Shown one piece after another: positions 56,171-64,000 of a stretch of DNA of 64,000 bases. The DNA is from Photobacterium rosenbergii (lineage in GTDB: Bacteria > Pseudomonadota > Gammaproteobacteria > Enterobacterales > Vibrionaceae). The translations under genes and the position numbers were made by a program. The stretch is from assembly GCF_003026455.1 (NCBI RefSeq), contig NZ_PYMB01000001.1, positions 1,178,001-1,242,000 on the forward strand, in the 5' to 3' direction. The stretch's first letter is position 1, and each line of letters opens with the position of its first letter. Below the pieces are notes generated by a model that worked only from the letters and a program-made list of their open reading frames with translations, was not told the DNA's origin and did not search any database.

Positions 56171-56665
56171 ATGAGAAATGTTAAAGGCTTCACTCTAATA
56201 GAGTTGGTTGTTGTGATCGTTATATTAGGTATATTATCAATAACAGCAGCACCAAGATTTTTAAACCTACAATCAGATGCAAGAAAAGCATCACTTGAAG
56301 GTTTCATAGCAACCTATAAGACTTCAGAAGAAATTATAGAAGGCAAAGCTAATATAGAAGGGAAAGACTTCGAGTCTGCTACTGAAATCGAAGTTGGTGA
56401 AGCTAAGGTAAAAATAAAATACGGTTCTATTTCTCCCAAAATAACTAACATAATTAAAGCAATGGATGTAGATGGATTCAAATTAGTTGAGTTCGAAAAA
56501 GCAGAGCAACTGATAATATTGCCTAACTCTTACTCCGGTAAAACAGGCTCCGTTAGTTTAGAGGACTACAACAAAGCACTCCAAACCAACTGTTATATAG
56601 GAATAAACGCCGGAAAAGAGTCAAACCTTCGTACAGACTTTGTTAGGAACACTCATGAGTGCTAA
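56171..56665 (+). CDS. Type IV pilin/pseudopilin
   Basis: 164 residues from the ATG at 56171 (a GTG at 56162 is the alternative). Prepilin peptidase site after a six-residue leader, [18 protein letters not shown], then [18 protein letters not shown] as in MSHA-type pilins. Two cysteines near the end (CYIG, HEC) could form the D-loop. No other pilus genes nearby, so it is a solitary pilin. Clearly more AT-rich than the manA gene next to it, which suggests transfer. Runs toward manA with a GC-rich hairpin (AGCCCTGCATGCAGGGC) in between. Confidence 0.85.
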   Translation: MRNVKGFTLIELVVVIVILGILSITAAPRFLNLQSDARKASLEGFIATYKTSEEIIEGKANIEGKDFESATEIEVGEAKVKIKYGSISPKITNIIKAMDVDGFKLVEFEKAEQLIILPNSYSGKTGSVSLEDYNKALQTNCYIGINAGKESNLRTDFVRNTHEC

Positions 56666-56695
56666 AAGAAGCCCTGCATGCAGGGCCTCTAATTA

Positions 56696-57883
56696 TTAGT
56701 TAAACGTCCTAACCGCTTTACCCATACCCTTGTAACTGTACTGACGACTACTGTAAGGAATAAAGGCAGACTCGCCTGCAACTAGGCTAATCTCCTCGCC
56801 TTCGCTTTCCAATGTCAACTTACCTTGCAGGCACATAATGATTTCGGCACTGCGGACAAACTCGGTCTGCGGTTTGTCGGTCAAGGTAATTACCTCTACT
56901 TTGAAATCGTCAACCGGGACGTTGTAGCAAACCTTGTTGTCTTTTACCTGCCCTTTCAGCCTTAGGTGCTGGGCTGGAATCGGTTCGAAACGGGTATTTT
57001 TCAGCAGTTCCTCAACATCCATGAACTTTGGCGTCAAACCTGCGCGCAATACGTTATCCGAACTTGCCATAACTTCAATACCCGTGCCTTCTAGGTAGGC
57101 ATGTGGTGTTTCGGCATCAAGGTACATGGCCTCGCCAGCTTCTAGCTCAATCACATTGAGCATCAAAGGAGCAAACAGACCAACATCATTTGGGTACTCT
57201 GTAGCAAAGCCAGCAATCAACTCAAAAATAGCTTTTGCATCGGTCGATAAGCCTTTTGAGCCGATATTTTCCATTAGCTCAGCAATAGCAGCCTGCTTTT
57301 TATCACCGGTAAGAGAGATCACTTCACGGAAGAAAGCTGATAGTTGGATAGGCGTTGGGTTGGCTTTTAGCGCCTGAACATCTTCTGCCAACGTTGGGCA
57401 ATTGGCTTGCTCAAACAGCTCTACCATCTCGTTAATTACGCGGAAGCCGTTCATTGCCTTGTAGTTGGTCAGGGCATAAACCATCTCAGGTTTATGGTTG
57501 GGATCTTTGTAGTTACGCTCGGCGGCATTAAGCGGGATACCGGCAAGGTTCTCCCGATGGAAACCTTCTTCGGCGGCTGATTTTTTCGGGTGTACCTGAA
57601 TAGATAATGGCTTCGCCGCAGATAGGACTTTCACCAAATATGGCAGTTCGCCAAATTTATCGTGGGTATAACGACCCAGTACGGTTTCAGGTGACTGTTC
57701 AATCACGTCTGAAAGTAGCTGGCTTTCGCCCTCACAAACAATGCGAGAGCAGCCATTTGGGTGAGCCCCCATCCAAAGCTCTGCTTGTGGCTGGTCATCT
57801 GGGTTAGTGATGCCGAACAAGGCCGTCATCGCGGTTTTGCTGCCCCATGCATAGTTTTGAATTACATTACCTAGCTTATACAT
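56696..57883 (-). CDS. manA: Mannose-6-phosphate isomerase, class I
   Basis: 395 residues. Interconverts mannose 6-phosphate and fructose 6-phosphate; zinc cupin enzyme. Seen: YAWGSKTAM at the start, AELWMGAHPNG (about 35-45), LSIQVHPKKSAAEEGFH (zinc His region about 93-109), DPNHKPEMVYAL and LDAETPHAYLEGTGIEVMASSDNVLRAGLTPK. It completes the mannosylglycerate pathway, since MngB releases mannose 6-phosphate. A terminator lies between mngB and manA, so it probably has its own promoter. Confidence 0.96.
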   Translation of the reverse strand: MYKLGNVIQNYAWGSKTAMTALFGITNPDDQPQAELWMGAHPNGCSRIVCEGESQLLSDVIEQSPETVLGRYTHDKFGELPYLVKVLSAAKPLSIQVHPKKSAAEEGFHRENLAGIPLNAAERNYKDPNHKPEMVYALTNYKAMNGFRVINEMVELFEQANCPTLAEDVQALKANPTPIQLSAFFREVISLTGDKKQAAIAELMENIGSKGLSTDAKAIFELIAGFATEYPNDVGLFAPLMLNVIELEAGEAMYLDAETPHAYLEGTGIEVMASSDNVLRAGLTPKFMDVEELLKNTRFEPIPAQHLRLKGQVKDNKVCYNVPVDDFKVEVITLTDKPQTEFVRSAEIIMCLQGKLTLESEGEEISLVAGESAFIPYSSRQYSYKGMGKAVRTFN

Positions 57884-57900
57884 ATCATCGTTATCCGGAT

Positions 57901-57926
57901 AAAAAGCTGCCGGGCAAGCCCGGCAG
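57901..57926 (-). terminator. Terminator between mngB and manA
   Basis: CTGCCGGGC (57907-57915)/GCCCGGCAG (57918-57926), nine GC-rich pairs, then CTTTTTATCC on the minus strand. A second hairpin CTGACAGGG/CCCTGTCAG at 57972-57998 lacks a T-run. Confidence 0.8.
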
Positions 57927-58012
57927 AAAGTTGGAAATATTCCACGTAGAAAAACAACTAATTCTCAGGCTCTGACAGGGTTCATCACGCCCTGTCAGGG
58001 TATTGCTTGAGA

Positions 58013-60655
58013 TTAGAAACGCACTCGGAACGTCTTAGCCTGACAAGGACGTAGTTCGCCGAACTGACCGGCTTCATAGCCTTGCTCTTCCAGCACTACT
58101 TCGTCCATACGGGTTTCTACCCACTCTGTGATAGGACGGCTAAAGCGGATACCATCGGTAATGGTCTCTGTCTCAGACGGGTTGTAAACACGCACGATTA
58201 GCGCATTCTCATCTTCCGCCTTCTTCAGTACGCTCAGTACTGCACCTTGTGTGCCTTTCTCTAGTAGCGAGAAAGTCAGCGGCTGATCCTGCTCACCCAC
58301 ATTTAGCTTCATCGCATTGTATGGGATCTTGTTGTAGCACTGGATAGGCGTCACATTGTCACGTGCCATAGCCATGACATTGGCTTCAATATGGTTGCCC
58401 GCAAAGCCACTCAAGGTAAAGTTACACACGATCTTACCGCGCACCTGTGAATCAGGCGTTGGGATCTTGATACCCGATGGACGGCCAGGACGCAGAAGAA
58501 GTTCTTCTTTACCCAATACACCCACACCGCGAAGCAGCGTTAACGCGAAGGTATCTTTTTCTTCGTTGCCTTTAGAAGAAATTACCTCAAACTCACGTAG
58601 GCCGTTGCTCATGATAGCCATACCTGCTTGACCACTCTCCAGCGCTGCAAAGTTCATCAGCTGGTAAACAGGTACTGGCGCTTCTTTCCAACCGTCTTTT
58701 TCCCAGTTTGCCATTTCTGGGTCGTTAACTGGACGGGTGATCAAACCAAATTGGTTATCGGCTACTACAGTCTCAGACACGAACGGGGTTGGTACCAACA
58801 CACGTACACGGTGATCGTCGGCTTGGTTGTCCAGCTCCATACGTACTTCAATACGGCGAGAGCCGGCTTTTAGTACTACTTGGCAATCAACATCCACATA
58901 ACCATCTTGGTTAGTTCGCTCTTCACGGGCTTGCAGGTTGTCAGGCACATCCATACGTAGCTTGATGCTTGCAACTGACTGGAAACCTTCATGTCTGATG
59001 TTGGTTTCAACCTTGAACTCATCAGAGTAAAGCAGCCACTCTTTACGAGATGGTGAGTAGTCGTATTCGTCACCGTCATCAGAGCCATCTTCCAGGCGAA
59101 GCACCTGATCGAAGGTTTGTTCAGTTTCCTTGTCGAAGATGGTTAGCGTACCGTTGTCATTAACATTGATACGGTAGAACTCATTCTCCATCAGGTAATC
59201 TTTCTGCTCGGCAACCTTCACTTTACCTTTAGTATTACCTTCGATGTGAAGCGTGGTAAAGCCCATTGCCGGTACGATGTGCTTGATTTGAATATCGTAT
59301 TCTACGAATGGGTCGTAGTTTCCGTAGTGAACGATCTGGCGGTCAATCTTACCTGGATCAATCACACGCTGATCTTGGATGTAGTACTCGACTTCATGGC
59401 CGTGCTCATCGAAAATCTTGAACTCTTGCGCACGAATAGTGATGGTCGTGTTAACCACTTCCTCACGGTCGTATGGCGATAGGTTGAACATCGCAAGCTT
59501 GTCACAACCTTCACGGGCTGGCATGTGGTCAACAATCTTACGTTTGTAGAAGTTGATCAGGTTAGTCGCCATGTCATCGGCAAGGATGTAACGGTTTAGG
59601 ATCTCGGCATGTACTTTATCCGAGCAGCAGCAGCCAATTGAGTCGTGGGCATGGTTCTTCATGCTCTCTTTCCACATTTTCTCAATCAGACCGTGGTGGT
59701 AATCAAAGCCCAGTGTCCAGGCAATCGATGCCAACGGCTCTAGGATGTTTACGATCTTGTTTTCTACTTCAGCGTGGATCAGTTTGATATCCATGCGGGT
59801 TGAAGAAATCGTACGGTGAACACGCATGTATTTACCGTCGTTGAACTCGCCTTTTACAGTATCAAGCTGGTCACGAACTTCTTCGATACGCTCAAAGACT
59901 TCTTCAAAGCGGCTCATCTTGAATTCGCGGTCTGGGTAGATTTCGCGCAGGTTGTCCATCACCTCAAAGATATCTTTCTGGATCGGCATTTGGTCATGGC
60001 CGTTAGGAAGCAGGATATCTTTAGTTACCGATGGTTTTTCCAATACTGGGAAGTATTTGTCCAGACGAGCACGTAGACCTTCTTCGTCTTGTGGTAGGTA
60101 TTTACCAATTGCGTAACCCAGCGGAAGTACCTGTGCAGTCACTTCGCTGCCGTCGTTACTCTGCCACACAAATTCAGTTTTGTTGGTGCCGTGACGCTCA
60201 GAACAACCACGCCAGAACATCGCGCGGTCAATGCCAAAGCCGTTGTAGATCATTGGCAGTTGTGAGCTCATCGAGAAAGAGTCTGGCAAGTAACCAATTT
60301 TCATGGCTTCGCCAAAGTTCATGCAGTCACGGATGCCGTACATCATGTTACGAACGATAGATTCACCCGCAACCTGCATGGTGTCAGTTTGTGAGTACCA
60401 TGGACCGATAATAAGTTTGCCCGCTTGTACTTGTTTGCGTACGCGCTCTTCGTTTTCAGGCATGATAGCGAAGTAATCTTCCAGAACTGCAGTCTGGCCA
60501 TCAAGTACATAGAATTTGTATTCAGGATCTGACTCAAGGCGAGTCAGGATTTCTTCCATGTTGTTTACTAGCAGAATTCGTGATTCTTCTGTAGTGAAAT
60601 ACCATTCACGGTCCCAGTGCATGTGAGGAGTAATATGAACGCGGGAAGTAGCCAT
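58013..60655 (-). CDS. mngB: Alpha-mannosidase MngB (GH38)
   Basis: 880 residues, like E. coli MngB (about 878). Hydrolyses mannosyl-6-phosphate-D-glycerate, made by MngA, into mannose 6-phosphate and glycerate. Seen: zinc/active-site start [18 protein letters not shown] (7-24), nucleophile region [14 protein letters not shown] (about 119-132), helical domain and C-terminal beta-domain ending [23 protein letters not shown]. Cytoplasmic. Follows mngA by 103 bp. Confidence 0.95.
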   Translation of the reverse strand: MATSRVHITPHMHWDREWYFTTEESRILLVNNMEEILTRLESDPEYKFYVLDGQTAVLEDYFAIMPENEERVRKQVQAGKLIIGPWYSQTDTMQVAGESIVRNMMYGIRDCMNFGEAMKIGYLPDSFSMSSQLPMIYNGFGIDRAMFWRGCSERHGTNKTEFVWQSNDGSEVTAQVLPLGYAIGKYLPQDEEGLRARLDKYFPVLEKPSVTKDILLPNGHDQMPIQKDIFEVMDNLREIYPDREFKMSRFEEVFERIEEVRDQLDTVKGEFNDGKYMRVHRTISSTRMDIKLIHAEVENKIVNILEPLASIAWTLGFDYHHGLIEKMWKESMKNHAHDSIGCCCSDKVHAEILNRYILADDMATNLINFYKRKIVDHMPAREGCDKLAMFNLSPYDREEVVNTTITIRAQEFKIFDEHGHEVEYYIQDQRVIDPGKIDRQIVHYGNYDPFVEYDIQIKHIVPAMGFTTLHIEGNTKGKVKVAEQKDYLMENEFYRINVNDNGTLTIFDKETEQTFDQVLRLEDGSDDGDEYDYSPSRKEWLLYSDEFKVETNIRHEGFQSVASIKLRMDVPDNLQAREERTNQDGYVDVDCQVVLKAGSRRIEVRMELDNQADDHRVRVLVPTPFVSETVVADNQFGLITRPVNDPEMANWEKDGWKEAPVPVYQLMNFAALESGQAGMAIMSNGLREFEVISSKGNEEKDTFALTLLRGVGVLGKEELLLRPGRPSGIKIPTPDSQVRGKIVCNFTLSGFAGNHIEANVMAMARDNVTPIQCYNKIPYNAMKLNVGEQDQPLTFSLLEKGTQGAVLSVLKKAEDENALIVRVYNPSETETITDGIRFSRPITEWVETRMDEVVLEEQGYEAGQFGELRPCQAKTFRVRF

Positions 60656-60757
60656 AATAATGTACCTGATAATCTTTCTTTAATGTCGGGCGCAGATTCC
60701 CTGCACCCGATGATTTAGAGTGTTGTCAATAATGTGACGTGATTCGTTAGTTGGGGA

Positions 60758-62695
60758 TTAAGCGTCAGCGGTCACTTTAAATGTGCCCTTTTTTGTCGCA
60801 TGCGCCCTCCAGCTCACTAGCATCACGGTAGAGATAGCAGCACCAATAAGCGCGGCACCCAACCAGATACCCGCAGCCATGAAGCTACCGATACCCGCAT
60901 CGTGAAGTAGGAACATTGAGAAGATACCTGCACCCGGAGTCGATAGACCGATACCCGCCGCACCTACGATGGCACCTGTTACCATTGAGCCCGCAAGGAA
61001 TGAGCCGATAACACGGATTGGGTCTTCAATCGCCATTGGAATAGCACCTTCAGTGATACCCGCTAGGCCAAGTAGCCAAGTCGACTTACCCGTTTCGATT
61101 TCGAAGTCTTTGAATAGGCGTGGTGCCATCATGGTAGAAGCCGTTACTGTAAAGGCAGATACCATCTTCACCGAACCGAAGATTGCGTAAGGACCGTATA
61201 CACCGTTAGCCATTGCACCAAGGCAGAAGGCGTAAGCCGCCTTGTTTACCGGGCCACCCAAGTCGAACGATACGAAGATACCGATGATTGCGCCAAGCAG
61301 TAGTGCGTTAGAGCCAGATAGGCCATTTAGCCAATCAGTCAGACCTTGGTTCAGCATGGCTACCGGCTTACCGATAACAAACAGCATCAAGCTACCAACA
61401 ACCAGCGTACCGATCACAGGGTATAGGTAGAATGTCAGGAAGCCATTGAACGCAGGGCTAAGGCGAACGTTCTCTTTCACCCAGCGCATTACGTAACCGG
61501 CAAGCAAACCACCGACAACACCACCAAGGAAACCAGAGCCAATCATGTTTGCAGCAAGGCCGGCAGCAAAACCTGGGCCCAATGCCGGTTTATCGGCTAG
61601 GGAATATGCGGTGTATGCCGCAAGTACCGGTACCATCAGGGTGCCTAGCAGGCCACCACCGAGTTTGCGGTACATATATAGCCAGGAGTTTTCTGTTGCG
61701 TAGAGTTCTTGCAGGTCAAAAATCTGCGCAATCAAAACGGCAACCGCGAGAACCGTACCACCCGCAACAATAAGAGGAACTGCAAAAGAGATACCGCTTA
61801 GCAATGCTTGCTTAAGCTCGGTCTTGAATGGGACTTTCTTCGGTTTGTCTTGCGTAGCAGCAACGCGCTCTTCACTTGTACCCTGCTTCGCCGCTTCCAT
61901 CGCATCATTCAAGATACGCTCAGCATGACGGATTGGCTCGGCTACAGGTGTTTCTACACGAGGGATACCATTGAAGCGCTCGATTTCTTTAATCGCCACT
62001 TCAGCAGCAAAGACAACAGCATCAGCTTTGTTAAGCTGTTCAGCCGTTAAACGGCCCTCGATACCATTGGCGCCTTGCTTCTCGACGTGGACATTGATGC
62101 CCATTTTCTTGCCGGCTTTCTCAAGATATTCCGCCGCCATATAAGTGTGGGCAATACCTGCAGGACAAGCTGTAACACAAACGATAGTTGGGTTGTTTTC
62201 ATTTGTATTAATGTTGTCTTGTTCTTCCTCTTCTCCTGCACCATCAAGAAGAGTCATCAGTTCTTCCGCACTTTGTGCTTTGAGAACCGCTTCACGAACA
62301 TCATCATCAACCAGCGTTGTAGTTAGCTCGGTCAACAAATGCATGTGGGTTGAACCGGCTTCAGCATTTGGGATGGCAATCAGGAAGACAAGGTTTACAT
62401 CTTCATCTTCGTCTTCATCAATGCCTTTCCATTTAAGATCTTGTTTTAGTGTCGCAACTGCAAAACCGGCTTCTTTAACCGCGTCAGTCTTGCCGTGTGG
62501 GACAGCTAGGCCTTCACCTAGCGCTGTAGGGCCTTGCTCTTCACGGGCAAAAACAGCATCAAGGTAAGCTTGCTTATCATGCAATTTGCCTTGTTGATCC
62601 AGTTTGTCTGCCAGAGCATGGATCGCTGCTTCACGACTTTCAAATGTCGTTTGGATTGAAATCAGCGACTTATTGGTAAGGGTAGTCAGTTTCAT
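60758..62695 (-). CDS. mngA: 2-O-alpha-mannosyl-D-glycerate PTS EIIABC
   Basis: 645 residues from the ATG at 62695 (AGAGGA upstream; the frame from 62716 is weaker). Imports mannosylglycerate and phosphorylates it at the mannose 6-position. Seen: EIIA with His67 in LAVPHGKT, EIIB with the Cys in VCVTACPAGIAHTYMAAEYLEKAG, and a fructose-type EIIC (about 300-640). Sequence blocks match E. coli MngA closely throughout. Divergent from mngR. CRP site and operator precede it. Confidence 0.95.
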   Translation of the reverse strand: MKLTTLTNKSLISIQTTFESREAAIHALADKLDQQGKLHDKQAYLDAVFAREEQGPTALGEGLAVPHGKTDAVKEAGFAVATLKQDLKWKGIDEDEDEDVNLVFLIAIPNAEAGSTHMHLLTELTTTLVDDDVREAVLKAQSAEELMTLLDGAGEEEEQDNINTNENNPTIVCVTACPAGIAHTYMAAEYLEKAGKKMGINVHVEKQGANGIEGRLTAEQLNKADAVVFAAEVAIKEIERFNGIPRVETPVAEPIRHAERILNDAMEAAKQGTSEERVAATQDKPKKVPFKTELKQALLSGISFAVPLIVAGGTVLAVAVLIAQIFDLQELYATENSWLYMYRKLGGGLLGTLMVPVLAAYTAYSLADKPALGPGFAAGLAANMIGSGFLGGVVGGLLAGYVMRWVKENVRLSPAFNGFLTFYLYPVIGTLVVGSLMLFVIGKPVAMLNQGLTDWLNGLSGSNALLLGAIIGIFVSFDLGGPVNKAAYAFCLGAMANGVYGPYAIFGSVKMVSAFTVTASTMMAPRLFKDFEIETGKSTWLLGLAGITEGAIPMAIEDPIRVIGSFLAGSMVTGAIVGAAGIGLSTPGAGIFSMFLLHDAGIGSFMAAGIWLGAALIGAAISTVMLVSWRAHATKKGTFKVTADA

Positions 62696-62741
62696 CGTCG
62701 TCCTCTGTACCGTCATCCAGGTGGGCGTGTATCGCCCTTAG

Positions 62742-62755
62742 TTGTATTAATACAA
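62742..62755. promoter_or_regulatory. MngR operator candidate
   Basis: TTGTATTAATACAA, a perfect 14-bp palindrome, 46 bp upstream of the mngA ATG. A related palindrome ATACGTAT is at 62761-62768 and a half site TTGTATTA at 62824-62831. This is the type of site HutC-class GntR proteins bind. Confidence 0.7.
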
Positions 62756-62783
62756 ATATGATACGTATTCTGACGATGTGTTC

Positions 62784-62799
62784 TGTGATCTCATTCACA
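62784..62799. promoter_or_regulatory. CRP site of the mng promoter
   Basis: TGTGA-TCTCAT-TCACA at 62784-62799 matches the CRP consensus arms perfectly, upstream of the MngR operator relative to mngA. Confidence 0.8.
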
Positions 62800-62989
62800 C
62801 AACCTTACAAATAGGTATTATTGTTGTATTAAATTTAGGTTCAGCTTGTATATGACAACTTTGAATGACGCGGTAAATACAGGTAAAATACAGGCATTAG
62901 CTAACTATAAGCGTTTAGGGCTAACTTGAAGCCCTAATCAAGCAACTATAAGCGGTAATTAAGAAACTTGCCTTCCAGAGGAGAACGAT

Positions 62990-63712
62990 GTGGCACGCCT
63001 TCCTATGTATCGTCAGATCGCTGACGCAATAAAGGAGAAGATCCAATCCGGTGAATATAAGCCGGGTGAGGCCTTGCCGACTGAAGCACAACTACGAGAA
63101 GCCTTCTCCGTGAGCCGGGTGACGGTTCGCCAAGCCTTAAAACTACTCGTAGAGCAAAATGTGCTGGAAAGCATCCAAGGAAGTGGGACCTATGTGAAAG
63201 AGAACAAGGTCAACTACGACATGTACGAGTACTCAAGCTTCTATGAAAAGCTGAGCCATCTTGATGTCAAAACCCACAGTGAGATCCTTGCGTTCGAAAT
63301 CACTACCCCTGCCCCTGCGATTGCCGAGGCTTTAGAGATCAATCAAGAAGACCGGATCTTTTACGTTAAGCGTGTCCGCTTTATTGACGAGAACCCAGTA
63401 ACCCTTGAAGAGACCTGGATGCCCCTTTCGCTATTCCCGGATCTTACCTATGAAGTGATGCAAGGCTCGAAGTACGAGTTCATCGAGGGAACCAAGAAAA
63501 TGGTTATTGACCGCAGCGAGCAGGAAATCATCCCTGTACTGCCGCCGCAAGAGGTCGTCAATCAGCTCAGTATCCCGGCTGACCAGCCTATTATCGAGAA
63601 AATCACCCGGGGCTACTTGGTTGATGGCACGGTTTTCGAATATAGCCGAAACTACTTCAAGTCATCGGATTACAAGTTCACCTTGGTGGCTAAGCGTAAT
63701 CATCATTACTAA
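62990..63712 (+). CDS. mngR: GntR-family regulator MngR
   Basis: 240 residues starting with GTG at 62990, seven bases after GAGGAG; the ATG two bases earlier is in another frame. Represses mngAB until mannosylglycerate or its phosphate appears. Seen: winged helix-turn-helix (about 5-68; YRQIADAIKEKIQSGEYKPGEALPTEAQLREAFSVSRVTVRQALKLL; GSGTYVKE) and UTRA domain (KYEFIEGTKKMVIDRSEQEIIPVLP; FEYSRNYFKSSDYKFTL). Matches E. coli MngR in most blocks. Confidence 0.94.
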   Translation: MARLPMYRQIADAIKEKIQSGEYKPGEALPTEAQLREAFSVSRVTVRQALKLLVEQNVLESIQGSGTYVKENKVNYDMYEYSSFYEKLSHLDVKTHSEILAFEITTPAPAIAEALEINQEDRIFYVKRVRFIDENPVTLEETWMPLSLFPDLTYEVMQGSKYEFIEGTKKMVIDRSEQEIIPVLPPQEVVNQLSIPADQPIIEKITRGYLVDGTVFEYSRNYFKSSDYKFTLVAKRNHHY

Positions 63713-63742
63713 ATGACCTGTGTGTCATATCGAGTTGCCCAA

Positions 63743-63772
63743 GCTCTAGTTCGTAGGAATATGAACTAGAGC
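63743..63772. terminator. Weak hairpin after mngR
   Basis: GCTCTAGTTC (63743-63752)/GAACTAGAGC (63763-63772), ten pairs; no T-run follows, so termination would be inefficient. Confidence 0.4.
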
Positions 63773-64000
63773 ACAAATTACTATAGCAACACTCTCCCAT
63801 ATTCCATCCCTGAATATCCCCCTCTCAATGACATAGAAAATCAGACCGCAAATCCATAACACTAAATCCAAAGAATAGTGTGCGAATGAAGAACAAGTAT
63901 TTCTAAATACTATTAATTAAAGTCGAGCGGTTAATATACCCATGCCATAACAAGCCCCTGATGGCATAAACCAATTCAAATCACTTTCTTTGCTGCCAGT
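63773..64000. other. Right-end intergenic sequence
   Basis: No ORF, hairpin or motif I can support up to the end of the window. Confidence 0.4.

Noticed and set aside
55632..56665. Filamentous prophage remnant
   Set aside because: Only one small membrane protein fits by size; no replication, Zot-like or coat gene and no attachment repeats are seen.

Overview
The window looks like chromosomal DNA from a marine member of the Vibrionaceae (Photobacterium, Grimontia, Enterovibrio or Vibrio). This rests on the gene families: a Vibrio-type mannitol PTS locus, MtlR, a VllY-type 4-hydroxyphenylpyruvate dioxygenase, an ECF sigma factor with a DUF3379 partner, an MSHA-like pilin, and dense rho-independent terminators with CRP-type sites. 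No rRNA, tRNA, CRISPR array, insertion sequence or prophage block was recognised. Most of the sequence is well packed, ordinary accessory metabolism.

Region by region. 1-2475: a partial outer-membrane porin and a ScrR/Cra-like LacI regulator, with three tandem 18-bp palindromes in front of the porin. 2565-8633: mannitol locus, mtlA-mtlD followed by an extra module (a small unknown gene plus a stand-alone mannitol EIIC) and then mtlR. CRP-type sites and a possible MtlS-like antisense RNA lie upstream of mtlA. 8634-12511: a GntR/HutC regulator and a sucrose PTS operon (EIIBC plus GH32 hydrolase) carrying a GntR-type operator. 12600-26851: hpd, CHAD protein, glutathione peroxidase, adenosine deaminase, SYLF protein, mog, succinate-semialdehyde dehydrogenase, an M14-like zinc carboxypeptidase, lipoprotein, proline iminopeptidase and a DUF4236 protein. 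27156-36317: a multi-domain retropepsin-like protein, a triple-CHRD lipoprotein, an acetyltransferase, RidA, LysR/EamA, and a HisC-like aminotransferase with an orphan amino-acid binding protein. 36483-47307: LysR, katG, dps, an unknown protein, a bile-acid-type symporter with AraC, a FrnE-like DsbA protein, ArsR with a small membrane protein, a VOC protein and a YghU-type glutathione transferase. 47468-50923: ECF sigma and DUF3379 partner divergent from a small secreted protein and DoxX, then an exported nucleosidase behind a PurR-like box. 51300-56665: AT-richer stretch with a small lipoprotein, a porin-like pseudogene with one in-frame stop, an unknown zinc-motif protein, a large secreted six-hairpin glycosidase and a solitary type IV pilin. 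56696-63712: complete 2-O-alpha-mannosylglycerate use: manA, mngB, mngA and divergent mngR.

How it fits together. Sugar import is the theme. Mannitol, sucrose and mannosylglycerate each enter through a PTS permease. Mannitol and mannosylglycerate converge on fructose 6-phosphate (MtlD; MngB then ManA), and sucrose 6-phosphate is split to glucose 6-phosphate and fructose. Mannitol and mannosylglycerate are algal products, which suits a marine organism. I did not find a clear new defence or mobile system. The best leads for something undescribed are the EIIC module inserted in the mannitol locus, the large secreted glycosidase of uncertain family, the ECF/DUF3379/DoxX unit, and several candidate small RNAs and small ORFs.
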